Counted from the first letter of the stretch, positions 1 through 8,339 are shown. The stretch is 64,000 nt of DNA from Chryseobacterium sp. SN22 (GCF_008329705.1 NZ_VTSX01000023.1:21720-85719), one strand, 5' to 3'. Numbers and translations are program-made. Notes: generated from the letters alone by a model not told the origin.

Positions 1-406
1 AGATTTTGTTGCTTTAATGTAAGCGCCTCAAATTCTCCTCCGGACCGGAGGGGTGGCAAAAATTCAAAGAATTTTGACGGGGTAGTTTTTGTGTTTTGTA
101 TGTAAATAAGTTCATCCGGAGTGATCTTGAAGATTATTTAGAGCCTGTTTAAATTCATCCTTTATTTTTCACCACTAAGACATTAAGGTATTTTATCCTG
201 GGAAAGCCAATGTATTTGTTGCTCAGCGTTATTCACTGATATCATCGTATCAAAATGAAGAATAAACAGAGTTTATTTTAATTCAGAAAATTAAGAAATA
301 ACGGAAAGTTTTCTGAATCAAAATCTAAAAAAGCTCTTAGAATAATGAAAATCCTGAAGATGGCAAATCCGAATATTCTTCTCAACTTTTATCGTGAGAA
401 TCAGAA
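1..406. other. Intergenic region with no gene seen; contains repeat debris
   Basis: I see no credible coding region in these first 406 bases. The left part carries a compound palindrome (listed separately). Around 165-195 there is a stretch reading caccactaagacattaagg that resembles degenerate intergenic repeats I know from Chryseobacterium genomes; this is recall, not a search. The region lies downstream of the serine hydrolase gene, which ends at 407 on the minus strand. No clear terminator hairpin with a T-run was found directly after that gene. Confidence 0.5.
34..90. repeat. Compound palindromic intergenic repeat
   Basis: Two inverted repeats lie next to each other. CCTCCGG/CCGGAGG surrounds a single A, and AAAATTC/GAATTTT surrounds AAA; a gacggggtagtttttg tail follows. 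Such paired hairpins occur in many intergenic regions of related genomes by my recollection. Only one copy is present here, so the repeat status rests on memory and on the structure. Confidence 0.5.
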
Positions 407-1555
407 TCAGTTGTCTGTACTAAAAAACTTCACTGTCTCATTTACTAAAAATCTCACCTGATCCGGTCTTCCCCGGTCGGTTTTAGGGAGATTATTGTAG
501 CTTCCGGTTCTTACGATCACCATCCTGTGCTCCGGAACCATGATGATATACTGGCCCTGAAGGCCAAGGAAGTAATAATGTTTAATCGGGTTGTCGTTAT
601 TGATCCAGAAGCCCATGCCGTAAATTTCTTCGGAATGTTTCGTCGGGGTTTTCATCAGGTTGATAAAATCTGCATTCAGAATTTGCCGGTCGCCTGCTTT
701 TCCGTTATCCAGAAACAATTGCCCCAGCTTGGCAAAATCACGCGCATTGGAATGGATACAGCAATAGGTCTTTTCCATGCCGCTTTCATCGGTGCTCCAG
801 GTAGCGTTTTGCTCCATGCCCATCGGAATCCAGAATTTCTCGGAGAGATATCCGGCCAGTGATTGGCCGACTGCTTTTTTTACGGCAAATCCAAGAAGCT
901 GGGTAGATCCGCTCTGGTATTCGAACCTTTCGCCCGGACGGGATTTGAATTTCCTTGAAAAGGTTGCTTTCATCAGATTTCTTCCGTAATAGGCTCTGGC
1001 ATTCGGCAGAAAAGGATTTTTATAATTTTCGTCCCAGTCCAGGCCGGATTCCATTTGGGCTAAATGTTTCAGCGTTAAATTTTCTGCAAAATCTTTGTTT
1101 TTAAATTCCTGAAAATACTCTGTAAATTGATCATTGATGCTCCCGATCTTTCCTTCTTCCAGGGCTTTTCCTAATAACATGACCGTTATGGCTTTTGCCA
1201 TGGAAAAGGAATTGGTGGTAGAAAGGGCATGATAGCCTTTCCAATACTGTTCATAAAGCAGCTTTCCGTCTTTGATCACAATAAAAGAGGCAGTATCTGA
1301 AAGGACAAGATTGTCCGCTATATGTTTCGGAAGCTCTTTTTTATTGTATTCCGGAGCTTTCTCCCAAAGTACCGGCGCTTTTGTGGCGATGAGGTTGGCG
1401 GAAAACAATTTCCCGTCGTCAATGTTTGCGCTCATCTTTCCTCTTAGGTAGGTTTTTGAGATTCCGTTAAAGAGATATCCGTATCCCAGGATATAGAAAA
1501 TTGCAAGGGCAATAATGATGAACGTAATAAGGTAAATAAGAATGGTCATAATCAT
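407..1555 (-). CDS. Serine hydrolase of the class C beta-lactamase fold
   Basis: The protein is 382 aa with one N-terminal membrane segment (about residues 3-25), so the catalytic domain is probably periplasmic. The SxxK motif is SMAK at 118-121 and the second motif is YQS at 213-215 in place of the usual YxN. A GLQGQY stretch near 331-336 sits where the third (HxG or KTG) motif is expected. The family includes penicillin-binding proteins, esterases and D-aminopeptidases, and the substrate cannot be told from sequence. It is monocistronic as far as can be seen. The start may be the first or third codon, since both are ATG. Antibiotic resistance should not be assumed from the fold. Confidence 0.8.
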   Translation of the reverse strand: MIMTILIYLITFIIIALAIFYILGYGYLFNGISKTYLRGKMSANIDDGKLFSANLIATKAPVLWEKAPEYNKKELPKHIADNLVLSDTASFIVIKDGKLLYEQYWKGYHALSTTNSFSMAKAITVMLLGKALEEGKIGSINDQFTEYFQEFKNKDFAENLTLKHLAQMESGLDWDENYKNPFLPNARAYYGRNLMKATFSRKFKSRPGERFEYQSGSTQLLGFAVKKAVGQSLAGYLSEKFWIPMGMEQNATWSTDESGMEKTYCCIHSNARDFAKLGQLFLDNGKAGDRQILNADFINLMKTPTKHSEEIYGMGFWINNDNPIKHYYFLGLQGQYIIMVPEHRMVIVRTGSYNNLPKTDRGRPDQVRFLVNETVKFFSTDN

Positions 1556-1679
1556 CGGTCTGCAGCAAATTTAAAATAAATTTAAAGACGTGAAACGAAA
1601 TGATTGACTTTTTGTCGTTACCGTGAATTTTAAAGAACCAATGAGAGCAACGTTAAATATTGTTTATAAAGTGCATACT

Positions 1680-1703
1680 AAAAAAGCCCTGATCTCTCAG
1701 GGC
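1680..1703 (-). terminator. Rho-independent terminator
   Basis: A 7-bp stem GCCCTGA/TCAGGGC with a 4-base loop is followed on the minus strand by a T-run. It lies just after the lipoprotein gene that ends at 1713. Confidence 0.85.
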
Positions 1704-1712
1704 CTGCTATTT

Positions 1713-2528
1713 TTATTTGTTGTATTCGTATACATAAGTATGAGAAGCAGGAGGAATAACGCTGTTTCCTGAGCTTGCGATTACGCTTTTTACCGGGAAA
1801 CCGTTGCTGTTGAACGTATGGGTTCCCGTAATGCTGGTTGTACCGCCGTTCACTCCGCTGGAAGTTGCCGTCTGGTGAAGCAGGTTGTTGTTTCCGTATT
1901 CCCCGTCCATAGAATCGAACAAAACAATCTTGTTATATCCCCTTACATTTTTGAATGGACTGTAATCACCGTCATAACTGTAGGTATAAACGGTGGATAC
2001 CCCATTTGCAACAGACGTTGCACTGATCTTATTTCCGCTGTTGGAAATGTATACGTCATTCTGGGAGAATGTGAGATTGCTGTAAATGCCGGTTGAAGGA
2101 TTGTAAGTACCGCCTGCATAATCGTTGTATTGCACGTGGTTATCACTTAAATACTGGTAATTTTTAGTATACGTTAATGTTCCGTTGTGCTTATCCGTAA
2201 CTTTTTCAGCAGTTACCTTTCCGTTGGTATAAGTAAATTCGCGGGTATAAACCAGCTTATTGTTTTCATAATCATCTGCCTTTATAATCAGGTCACCGTT
2301 GTAGGTATAGGTTGTTTTATTAGCAGCTCCGACTTCAGCTGATTCAAGAATCCTGTTGCCTTCGTATTTAAACGTCATGCTGTAAGGCTGGCCGCTGTTA
2401 TTGGTTTCGGTAAGCTTGGTAGGAAGAACCGTTGTGAGGTCAACAGGCTGGTTTTCTTCAATGGTATCAGTGGATGAGCAGCTTGCCAGTGCAAAAAATG
2501 CTGCAGTCGAAATAAGTAATTTCTTCAT
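1713..2528 (-). CDS. Hypothetical lipoprotein, YD/RHS-like threonine- and tyrosine-rich
   Basis: The start at 2528 is chosen over an upstream in-frame ATG at 2585 because it gives a classic lipoprotein signal, MKKLLISTAAFFALASC, with the lipobox LASC and a 271-aa product. The mature part has short repeated segments of the type YTYNGD, YTREFTYTNGKV and YTKNYQYLSD, spaced roughly every 20-25 residues, as in secreted Bacteroidota lipoproteins that have beta-strand repeats. No enzymatic motif is visible. It is probably anchored in the outer membrane or exported to the cell surface. It is followed by its own terminator and is probably a single-gene unit. Its function is unknown. Confidence 0.75.
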   Translation of the reverse strand: MKKLLISTAAFFALASCSSTDTIEENQPVDLTTVLPTKLTETNNSGQPYSMTFKYEGNRILESAEVGAANKTTYTYNGDLIIKADDYENNKLVYTREFTYTNGKVTAEKVTDKHNGTLTYTKNYQYLSDNHVQYNDYAGGTYNPSTGIYSNLTFSQNDVYISNSGNKISATSVANGVSTVYTYSYDGDYSPFKNVRGYNKIVLFDSMDGEYGNNNLLHQTATSSGVNGGTTSITGTHTFNSNGFPVKSVIASSGNSVIPPASHTYVYEYNK

Positions 2529-2602
2529 GGTTATAAGGTATTTTAAAATCACGCAAAAATAATTATTTCTTTGACATAATTGCACCTTATGGTATATTAA
2601 AT

Positions 2603-2626
2603 AAAAAAGCCCCGATTTCTCAGGGC
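2603..2626 (-). terminator. Rho-independent terminator after glyS
   Basis: A GCCCTGA/TCGGGGC stem (one G-U pair on the minus strand) with a GAAA-type loop is followed by six T on the minus strand. It lies 7 bp after the glyS stop codon. Confidence 0.85.
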
Positions 2627-2632
2627 TTCCGT

Positions 2633-4174
2633 CTATATTTTTGAAAGTAAGTTTCTGAAACTTGTTTTTTCGTCGATAATTCTCCGCAGTTCCGAAACGG
2701 GAACCCTTTCCTGCTGCATCGTATCCCGGTCTCTGATGGTTACCGTGTGATCCGTTAGTGAATCGTGATCGATCGTGATACAGTAAGGCGTACCGATCGC
2801 ATCCTGTCTTCGGTAACGTTTTCCGATCGCATCTTTCTCTTCGTAGAATAAATTGAAATCGTATTTCAGGTCGTTGAAGATCTGTTCGGCATATTCTGCC
2901 AGTCCGTCTTTTTTCATCAGCGGAAGGATCGCCGCTTTAATCGGCGCCAGTGCCGGAGGTAAAGAGAGAACCGTTCTTTCCGAACCGTCTTCCAGGGTTT
3001 CATCTCTCAGGCAGTGGGAGAATAAGGCAAGGAACAACCTGTCCAGCCCAACCGAAGTTTCCACCACGTACGGAACGTAGTTTTCGTTTCTTTCCGGATC
3101 GAAAAACTGAAGCTTCCTTCCTGAAGCTTCCTCATGAGCTTTTAAATCGAAGTCCGTTCTCGAGTGGATTCCCTCAAGCTCTTTGAAACCGAACGGGAAG
3201 TTGAATTCGATATCGGCGGCAGCATTGGCATAATGCGCCAGCTTCTCATGGTCATGGAAGCGGTAATTGTCATCACCCAGTCCCAGAGCCAAATGCCAGT
3301 TTAGGCGTTTCTGCTTCCATTGCTCGTAGAACTCCAGCTCGGTTCCCGGTGCTACGAAAAACTGCATTTCCATCTGCTCGAATTCACGCATCCTGAAGAT
3401 AAACTGTCTCGCGACGATCTCGTTTCTGAACGCTTTTCCGATCTGGGCAATCCCGAAAGGAAGTCTGTGACGGGAAGTTTTCTGTACATTCAGGAAATTT
3501 ACGAAAATACCCTGCGCCGTTTCAGGACGTAAATAAAGGTCCATTGCAGAATCTGCGGAAGCCCCTAATTTAGTTCCGAACATCAGGTTGAACTGTCGTA
3601 CTTCCGTCCAGTTTTTGGATCCGGTATCAGGATCGGCAATTTCCAGCTCTTCAATCAGGGCTTTTACATCAGCAAGGTCTTCATTTTCCAGGGACTTGGC
3701 CAGTCTTGAAAGAATCGCTTCCCTTTTAGCCCTGTATTCCGTTACTTTTGGATTTGTAGCGACAAACTGGTCTTTATCAAAAGCTTCACCGAATCTTTTG
3801 GCTGCCTTTTCAATCTCCTTCTTTTCTTTTTCCTCGATTTTCAGACAGTAATCTTCTACCAGGACGTCTGCCCTGAAACGTTTCTTGGAATCTTTATTGT
3901 CAATCAATGGATCGTTGAAAGCGTCTACGTGCCCGGATGCCTTCCAGGTCGTCGGGTGCATCAGGATGGCCGAATCGATACCCACAATATTTTCGTTCAG
4001 CTGTACCATCGCTTTCCACCAATACTGTTTGATATTATTTTTGAGTTCGGCACCGTTCTGTCCATAATCATACACAGCGGATAACCCGTCGTAGATCTCA
4101 CTCGATGGGAAAATAAAACCATATTCTTTAGCGTGAGAAATCACTTTCTTGAAAACATCTTCTTGCTTTGCCAT
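2633..4174 (-). CDS. glyS: Glycine--tRNA ligase, single-chain alpha2 type
   Basis: This class II aminoacyl-tRNA synthetase charges tRNA-Gly in the cytoplasm. The 513-aa protein starts MAKQEDVFKKVISHAKEYGF, the usual beginning of the single-chain (GlyQS, eukaryote-like) form; a longer in-frame reading from 4360 adds 62 unlikely residues and was rejected. Seen motifs are RPETAQGIFVNF, the motif 2 region FRNEIVARQFIFRMREFEQ, the loop with DYGQNGAELKNNIKQYWW, and motif 3 VGLDRLFLALF near the C-terminal anticodon-binding domain. The length fits the family. It appears to be transcribed alone and ends at a strong hairpin. The housekeeping role is not in doubt. Confidence 0.96.
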   Translation of the reverse strand: MAKQEDVFKKVISHAKEYGFIFPSSEIYDGLSAVYDYGQNGAELKNNIKQYWWKAMVQLNENIVGIDSAILMHPTTWKASGHVDAFNDPLIDNKDSKKRFRADVLVEDYCLKIEEKEKKEIEKAAKRFGEAFDKDQFVATNPKVTEYRAKREAILSRLAKSLENEDLADVKALIEELEIADPDTGSKNWTEVRQFNLMFGTKLGASADSAMDLYLRPETAQGIFVNFLNVQKTSRHRLPFGIAQIGKAFRNEIVARQFIFRMREFEQMEMQFFVAPGTELEFYEQWKQKRLNWHLALGLGDDNYRFHDHEKLAHYANAAADIEFNFPFGFKELEGIHSRTDFDLKAHEEASGRKLQFFDPERNENYVPYVVETSVGLDRLFLALFSHCLRDETLEDGSERTVLSLPPALAPIKAAILPLMKKDGLAEYAEQIFNDLKYDFNLFYEEKDAIGKRYRRQDAIGTPYCITIDHDSLTDHTVTIRDRDTMQQERVPVSELRRIIDEKTSFRNLLSKI

Positions 4175-4204
4175 AAATTTTTTTAACGTCTGAAGTGCAA
4201 AAGT

Positions 4205-4250
4205 AGTGAAAAAGAGGGAAGTTGGAAGACGGAAGCGGGAAGTTTTTGCA
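4205..4250 (+). repeat. GGAAG-type intergenic repeat, copy 1
   Basis: The stretch gggaagttggaagacggaag continues into cgggaagttttt. It matches, with substitutions, copies near 17970, 48295 and 48570 (reverse). All four are intergenic. Confidence 0.6.
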
Positions 4251-4448
4251 GGATAGGCTGGTAAGGAGCCGGGAACCTGCTTTCCGCTGTATCTTTTCCG
4301 CCCGCGCAATGCCTTCCGGAAAAGGATGCCGCTGCAATCAGGGCTGGGAATGAGTACCAAAAATAAACCAGGCAGGTTTCAAGAATCCAGTAGGTTTTCA
4401 GTTGATACCCAACAAAAAAGAAGTTTTTTAAACTGCTTTCGATATTTC

Positions 4449-4961
4449 TTAAAAATGATACGTCAGGCCGATGCTGTTTCCGCTGAGTTCAAGACGGTAA
4501 GAAGTTGCTTTCCTCTCATCAGTTCCCGGATTCTGATTTTGCGTGTCTACCGCTTTCTTCAGATTTTTGCCGCCGCTTATCGCAAAAGGAATCCCGATTC
4601 CGATAGCACCTAATCCTGCACCGATCAGGCCCCAACCTCCTTTTTGCTTTTCCTTCACAGCAACTCCGTTATAATAAACGGTTTTATTTTTGGTAATTTC
4701 CTTTACCAGTCCGAAACCGATAAGCCCGCCGCCGATGGCACCGAATATTTGGGCCACTATACCGTTGGTGTTGGATTTTTTCATGTAGCCTAAGGCTTCC
4801 GGATTGGTGAATACTTTGCGGTATTCGGAAAACTTGAATTTCTGGTCACCTTTAATAAAAAATTCACGGTTGGACTTTCCCAGTTTCAGCGAGTCCGAAT
4901 GCTGTGCACATACAATGAGTGGAAAAATACTTAAAAGAACCGTTAACAGAAGCTTTTTCAT
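4449..4961 (-). CDS. Small exported protein with glycine-rich membrane segments
   Basis: The 170-aa product has a cleavable signal peptide (MKKLLLTVLLSIFPLIVCAQ). Two glycine/alanine-rich hydrophobic stretches follow, near IFGAIGGGLIGFGLV and LIGAGLGAIGIGIPFAI, which look like glycine-zipper membrane segments. The C-terminus ends with an alternating pattern, SYRLELSGNSIGLTYHF, with a final aromatic residue, as often seen in outer-membrane strands. I do not recognise a named family. It is flanked by an intergenic stretch with repeat remnants and by the divergent esterase gene, so it is likely monocistronic. An envelope location is inferred. Confidence 0.7.
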   Translation of the reverse strand: MKKLLLTVLLSIFPLIVCAQHSDSLKLGKSNREFFIKGDQKFKFSEYRKVFTNPEALGYMKKSNTNGIVAQIFGAIGGGLIGFGLVKEITKNKTVYYNGVAVKEKQKGGWGLIGAGLGAIGIGIPFAISGGKNLKKAVDTQNQNPGTDERKATSYRLELSGNSIGLTYHF

Positions 4962-5050
4962 GGATTAAAATTTTTGCAAAAGTAGAAAGACACAGGAATT
5001 TATGCAAATTTTAAAAGGTAAATTTAAAGAGTAAAGCCTCTTTTATATTT

Positions 5051-5071
5051 ATTGTCTCAATTTGAGATAAT
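5051..5071. promoter_or_regulatory. Palindrome upstream of the esterase gene
   Basis: TCTCAA/TTGAGA arms flank a single T, extended by ATT/AAT with one wobble pair, giving a 21-bp dyad. It lies about 35 bp before the esterase start and about 90 bp before the divergent small gene. It could be an operator; no regulator is identified. Confidence 0.35.
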
Positions 5072-5106
5072 TTAGCGATATTTGTCAGTCTCCAAAAATA
5101 AATCCA

Positions 5107-6162
5107 ATGAAAAGACCCCTCTTTGTGATTATTATTCTATTGCTGTTTACCAACTTCTTATCCGCACAGGAAATTCCTGCAGGTAAAGTAATCACCACGC
5201 ATATTAAAGCGAAAACCTTAGAGAACAAGGCAGGCGAAAACTCCAAACGAAGGGTTTCGGTCTACCTTCCGCCGGACTATGAAATCTCTTCAAAGCGGTA
5301 TCCGGTGATTTACTTTTTGCATGGCTTCTTCTGGAGCGACAGCCTGCTGGTAAACAATGACAAAATCAACCGGATTTTCGACCGCGCCATCCATCTGAAG
5401 AAGATAAAGCCGGTTATTGTCGTTATGCCGGATGAAAGCACGGTGTTCAAAGGGAGTTTTTATGCCAATTCGGAATCTTCCGGCAGCTGGTCGGATTTTA
5501 CATCGGAAGAACTGGTGAATTTTGTCGATAGCCGTTACCGGACGATGCCTAATAGAGACAGCCGTGGTATTGCCGGACACTCCATGGGCGGAAACGGCGC
5601 TTTACGTAATGCCATCCTTCATCCCGAAACCTTTTCCTCCGTCTATGCGCTTTCTCCCGGAGTCCTGGATGCACGGTACTTTGCACTCACGGAAATAGAT
5701 GCTTATAAAAATACATCCTATATAAAAGAAGTAAAGGACCTTTCAAAACCTGAAAATGCCGGAGCCACCATTCTTTATGCCATCGCCAGAGCCTATAACG
5801 GGAACAGCCGCAAGCCTCCGTTTTTTGCTGATCTTCCTTTTTCCTTCGATGGAGAAAATGTAAAGGTAAATGCAGGCGTCGTGGAAGAATTAAAAAACAA
5901 TTCCGTTTCGGAACTGCCTTTCACCCATTATGAAAATCTCAAAAAATTAAAAGCCATTAAATTCGACTGGGGAAGGAATGATGAATTCAGACACATCCCG
6001 GTTACCTGCCGGAGTTTCAGCCAGAGCCTCGAACTGCTGAAGATTAAACACGAAGCCGAAGAATACATCGGAACCCACGGAAGCGAAGTCAGCAAGGAAA
6101 ACGGAAGAATAGAAAACAGCCTGCTGCCGTTTTTTAATCTTTATTTAAAATTTGATGAATAA
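5107..6162 (+). CDS. Secreted esterase, esterase D / feruloyl-esterase-like alpha/beta hydrolase
   Basis: The 351-aa protein begins with a signal peptide (MKRPLFVIIILLLFTNFLSA). It carries the nucleophile motif GHSMGG with Ser about residue 159 and an oxyanion-region HGFF near residue 72. A plausible acid lies in WGRNDEF and a plausible base in GTHGSE near the C-terminus. This is the putative esterase family (PF00756) that includes S-formylglutathione hydrolases, enterobactin esterases and feruloyl esterases. The signal peptide makes a periplasmic or secreted esterase more likely than the cytosolic formaldehyde enzyme. It is a single gene and the substrate is unknown. Confidence 0.8.
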   Translation: MKRPLFVIIILLLFTNFLSAQEIPAGKVITTHIKAKTLENKAGENSKRRVSVYLPPDYEISSKRYPVIYFLHGFFWSDSLLVNNDKINRIFDRAIHLKKIKPVIVVMPDESTVFKGSFYANSESSGSWSDFTSEELVNFVDSRYRTMPNRDSRGIAGHSMGGNGALRNAILHPETFSSVYALSPGVLDARYFALTEIDAYKNTSYIKEVKDLSKPENAGATILYAIARAYNGNSRKPPFFADLPFSFDGENVKVNAGVVEELKNNSVSELPFTHYENLKKLKAIKFDWGRNDEFRHIPVTCRSFSQSLELLKIKHEAEEYIGTHGSEVSKENGRIENSLLPFFNLYLKFDE

Positions 6163-6278
6163 TAGCAGATTCAAAACATAGGGAAACGGATTGTACAGCA
6201 CCGCTGAAAAAACAGGAACCCAAAAGGTCTTTGCCGGATAGGTCTGATGATTCATTTTTACGTCTTCTTTCAGCAGCA

Positions 6279-6869
6279 TTATTCCTCAAAGCTTTTTTCC
6301 AGTTTCTCCAAAGACCGGATTACTGCAGATATTTTTTCTTTTTGCTTTTTGATCTGCCTCGGTCTGATGATAAACCAGGCAACAGCAATCCAAAAAAATG
6401 TGGCTATATATACCCATAAGACGCCAGTCCAGGACATTTTTAGCGTAAGTTCATAGAAATAGATAGCAAACCCTGAAGACAAACTGATATAATAGAAACT
6501 CAGACCTTTTGTCTGCATATAAATCTGATGCTGCTCCGTTTTTTTCATACTGCTCAAATAATCCTGATTCGTAGCAGCAGGATTGATTTTCTTTAAGCTG
6601 TTGAACTTCTGATATAACAGATAGATATAAAAAGTAAGGCCCATAAGCATCAGTGCAATTCCTAATTTTGTGGTGAAGAATATAAAATGAGTCCGTACCC
6701 ATATGCCGGCTACCAGCAATGCAATGACCACCAGGAATACAATGTTACCAATATCCTTCAGTAATTGTATCTTCCTGTATCGTTCAGCCTTTGCTTTTAT
6801 TTCTTTTACGTTTGGAATATCAGCATCTTTCTTGCTCCATATTTCCCGGAAATTATAATGAGTGGCCAT
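6279..6869 (-). CDS. Membrane protein co-encoded with ECF sigma factor; possible anti-sigma partner
   Basis: The 196-aa protein has a soluble basic N-terminus of about 45 residues, then hydrophobic segments near IGNIVFLVVIALLVAGIWV, LGIALMLMGLTFYIYLLY and VLWVYIATFFWIAVAWFII, and a lysine-rich coiled tail (IKKQKEKISAVIRSLEKLEK). Its start overlaps the end of the sigma-factor gene by 17 bp, so the two are translationally linked. That arrangement is typical of sigma/anti-sigma pairs in Bacteroidota, but no zinc-finger (ZAS) motif is visible, so the anti-sigma role is inference from position only. Confidence 0.65.
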   Translation of the reverse strand: MATHYNFREIWSKKDADIPNVKEIKAKAERYRKIQLLKDIGNIVFLVVIALLVAGIWVRTHFIFFTTKLGIALMLMGLTFYIYLLYQKFNSLKKINPAATNQDYLSSMKKTEQHQIYMQTKGLSFYYISLSSGFAIYFYELTLKMSWTGVLWVYIATFFWIAVAWFIIRPRQIKKQKEKISAVIRSLEKLEKSFEE

Positions 6870-7350
6870 ATTTCGTAAATTTTTCGGTTAATTTTTCTTT
6901 GATTCGGTGAATCTTTACCCTGACGTTAGCAGGAGATATTCCTACTACATCCGCGATTTCTTTCTGTTTCATCTCTTCAAGTTCCAGAGAAATAATGATC
7001 CGTTCCAGTTCAGGCAGTTCGGAAATACACTGATACAGGAAATCAGTCATTTTTTCCTGCTCCAGCTTATCTTCTTTTCCCGGGGTATCTTTGATCTGGT
7101 AAGGAAGTTCGCTTTTAGGCATTCTCTTCTCCATATGAACCCGCCGCAGACAGATATTGGTAGCAATTCTGTAGATCCAGGTTCCGATGCTGGATTCCTG
7201 ACGAAAATTCGGCAGCTGCTGAAAAACCGCTATAAAAGTTTCCTGACACAGATCTTTTGCCATTTCATCATCATTGAGGTATCCCATGCAAAGCCTGAAA
7301 ATTTTTTTCCAGTATGTATGGTAAATTTCATCGAAGTTTAAATCGTGCAT
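6853..7350 (-). CDS. ECF-type RNA polymerase sigma factor
   Basis: The 165-aa protein shows sigma region 2 (AKDLCQETFIAVFQQLP and the following FRQESSIGTWIYRIATN) and region 4 (ELEEMKQKEIADVVGISPANVRVKIHRIKEKL). Both are expected of an extracytoplasmic-function sigma factor that redirects RNA polymerase to a small regulon. It is co-transcribed with the membrane protein downstream. Upstream lies a GTAACA / 16 bp / CTCTAA element that resembles ECF target promoters, suggesting autoregulation. The signal it answers is unknown. Confidence 0.9.
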   Translation of the reverse strand: MHDLNFDEIYHTYWKKIFRLCMGYLNDDEMAKDLCQETFIAVFQQLPNFRQESSIGTWIYRIATNICLRRVHMEKRMPKSELPYQIKDTPGKEDKLEQEKMTDFLYQCISELPELERIIISLELEEMKQKEIADVVGISPANVRVKIHRIKEKLTEKFTKYGHSL

Positions 7351-7365
7351 TGATCCTTTTAGAAT

Positions 7366-7393
7366 TTAGAGCATATCAGCCCGGAAATGTTAC
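7366..7393 (-). promoter_or_regulatory. Candidate ECF sigma autoregulated promoter
   Basis: On the minus strand GTAACA is followed after 16 bp by CTCTAA, 15 bp before the sigma-factor start codon. GTAAC at -35 is a common ECF element. No TAnnTTTG element is present here, unlike neighbouring genes. Confidence 0.4.
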
Positions 7394-7462
7394 AGAAATA
7401 AGGGTAGAAGATAAAAAATATTTTGTTATGGCTTTGATGATAGCCGGATAAACAGAAATCTC

Positions 7463-7470
7463 TATTTTTG
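7463..7470 (+). promoter_or_regulatory. Bacteroidota -7 element of the truC-like gene
   Basis: TATTTTTG matches TAnnTTTG and is separated from the ATG by only four bases (ccgc), which predicts a leaderless or nearly leaderless transcript. No clear -33 TTG is seen. Confidence 0.5.
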
Positions 7471-7474
7471 CCGC

Positions 7475-8179
7475 ATGCTAGAAATCCTTTACCGCGACGA
7501 ACATCTTATTGCCATCAACAAACCCAGTGGACTGCTTGTTCATAAATCTTTTTATGCAGGAACAGCAGATACTTACGCTGTTCAGGAACTGAAAAAACAG
7601 ATCGGACAAAAAGTGCATCCGGTACACCGTTTGGACCGGAAGACTTCAGGCGTTCTGCTGTTTACTTTAGATAAAGAAACGCTGAGGGCAATGAGTGATC
7701 AGTTTGCCACACGGGAAGTTGAAAAAAAATACATTGCTATTCTTCGCGGCTGGACGAAAGAAGAAGAAACCATTGATTATGATTTGATCAATGAAAATGA
7801 AGTAAAACAGAATGCTGTGACTTATTATCGCCGGCTGCAGACTTCGGAAATCGATTTGCCTTTTTTAAAACATCAGACGTCCAGGTATTGCCTGGTGGAA
7901 GCCATTCCGGAAACAGGACGATTTCATCAGCTGAGAAAGCATTTTAAGCATATTCTGCATCCGATCTTAGGCTGCCGTAAACACGGATGCAACAAGCAGA
8001 ACAAATTGCTGCTGCAGACTTTTAATATGACCCGAATGACGCTCCATGCCTTCCAGCTCACTTTTACCCATCCGGTTTCTGAAGAAAGAATTACGGTAAC
8101 CGCCACGATAGACGAAGAATTTAAAAAAGTGGGCGATCTTCTCGGGCTTGACCTGAATGCGTATGTTAAGGATCATTGA
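7475..8179 (+). CDS. truC: tRNA pseudouridine synthase, TruC-like RluA family
   Basis: The 234-aa protein has the RluA-family catalytic motif HRLDRKTSGVLLF with Asp at about residue 54, which attacks the target uridine. The C-terminal half has ETGRFHQLRKHFKHILHPILG, the uridine-binding segment typical of TruC, the enzyme that makes pseudouridine 65 in tRNA-Asp. There is no S4 domain, which also fits TruC rather than RluC/D. It is a single gene with a candidate promoter almost touching the start codon. The alternative is another small RluA paralogue. Confidence 0.85.
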   Translation: MLEILYRDEHLIAINKPSGLLVHKSFYAGTADTYAVQELKKQIGQKVHPVHRLDRKTSGVLLFTLDKETLRAMSDQFATREVEKKYIAILRGWTKEEETIDYDLINENEVKQNAVTYYRRLQTSEIDLPFLKHQTSRYCLVEAIPETGRFHQLRKHFKHILHPILGCRKHGCNKQNKLLLQTFNMTRMTLHAFQLTFTHPVSEERITVTATIDEEFKKVGDLLGLDLNAYVKDH

Positions 8180-8222
8180 AAGATACTTCATTAATCACCT
8201 GGCAGTTTCATTAGTCCTGCCT

Positions 8223-8262
8223 CATTTTCAAATTTCCAAATTCTCCCATTTTCAAATTAAAA
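8223..8262 (+). repeat. CATTTTCAAATT direct repeat pair
   Basis: CATTTTCAAATT occurs at 8223-8234 and again at 8247-8258. The same word recurs near 29164-29198. It appears to be a small intergenic repeat family. Confidence 0.5.
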
Positions 8263-8314
8263 AAGTCAGACGGCCGGCCTGAATAAACAATTTCGGCCTT
8301 CAGTTAAAAATCAG

Positions 8315-8322
8315 TATCTTTG
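8315..8322 (+). promoter_or_regulatory. -7 promoter element of pyrD
   Basis: TATCTTTG matches the TAnnTTTG consensus 17 bp before the pyrD start codon; the -33 element is weak. Confidence 0.5.
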
Positions 8323-8339
8323 TACCCCAAAAACCAGGC

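Noticed and set aside
407..1555. Beta-lactamase conferring resistance
   Set aside because: Only SxxK is clear; the second and third motifs are atypical and the membrane anchor is unlike secreted AmpC enzymes.
4175..4360. N-terminal extension of glyS by 62 residues
   Set aside because: The extra residues are of random, Arg/Pro/Ser-rich character and the family always starts at the MAKQEDVFKK position.
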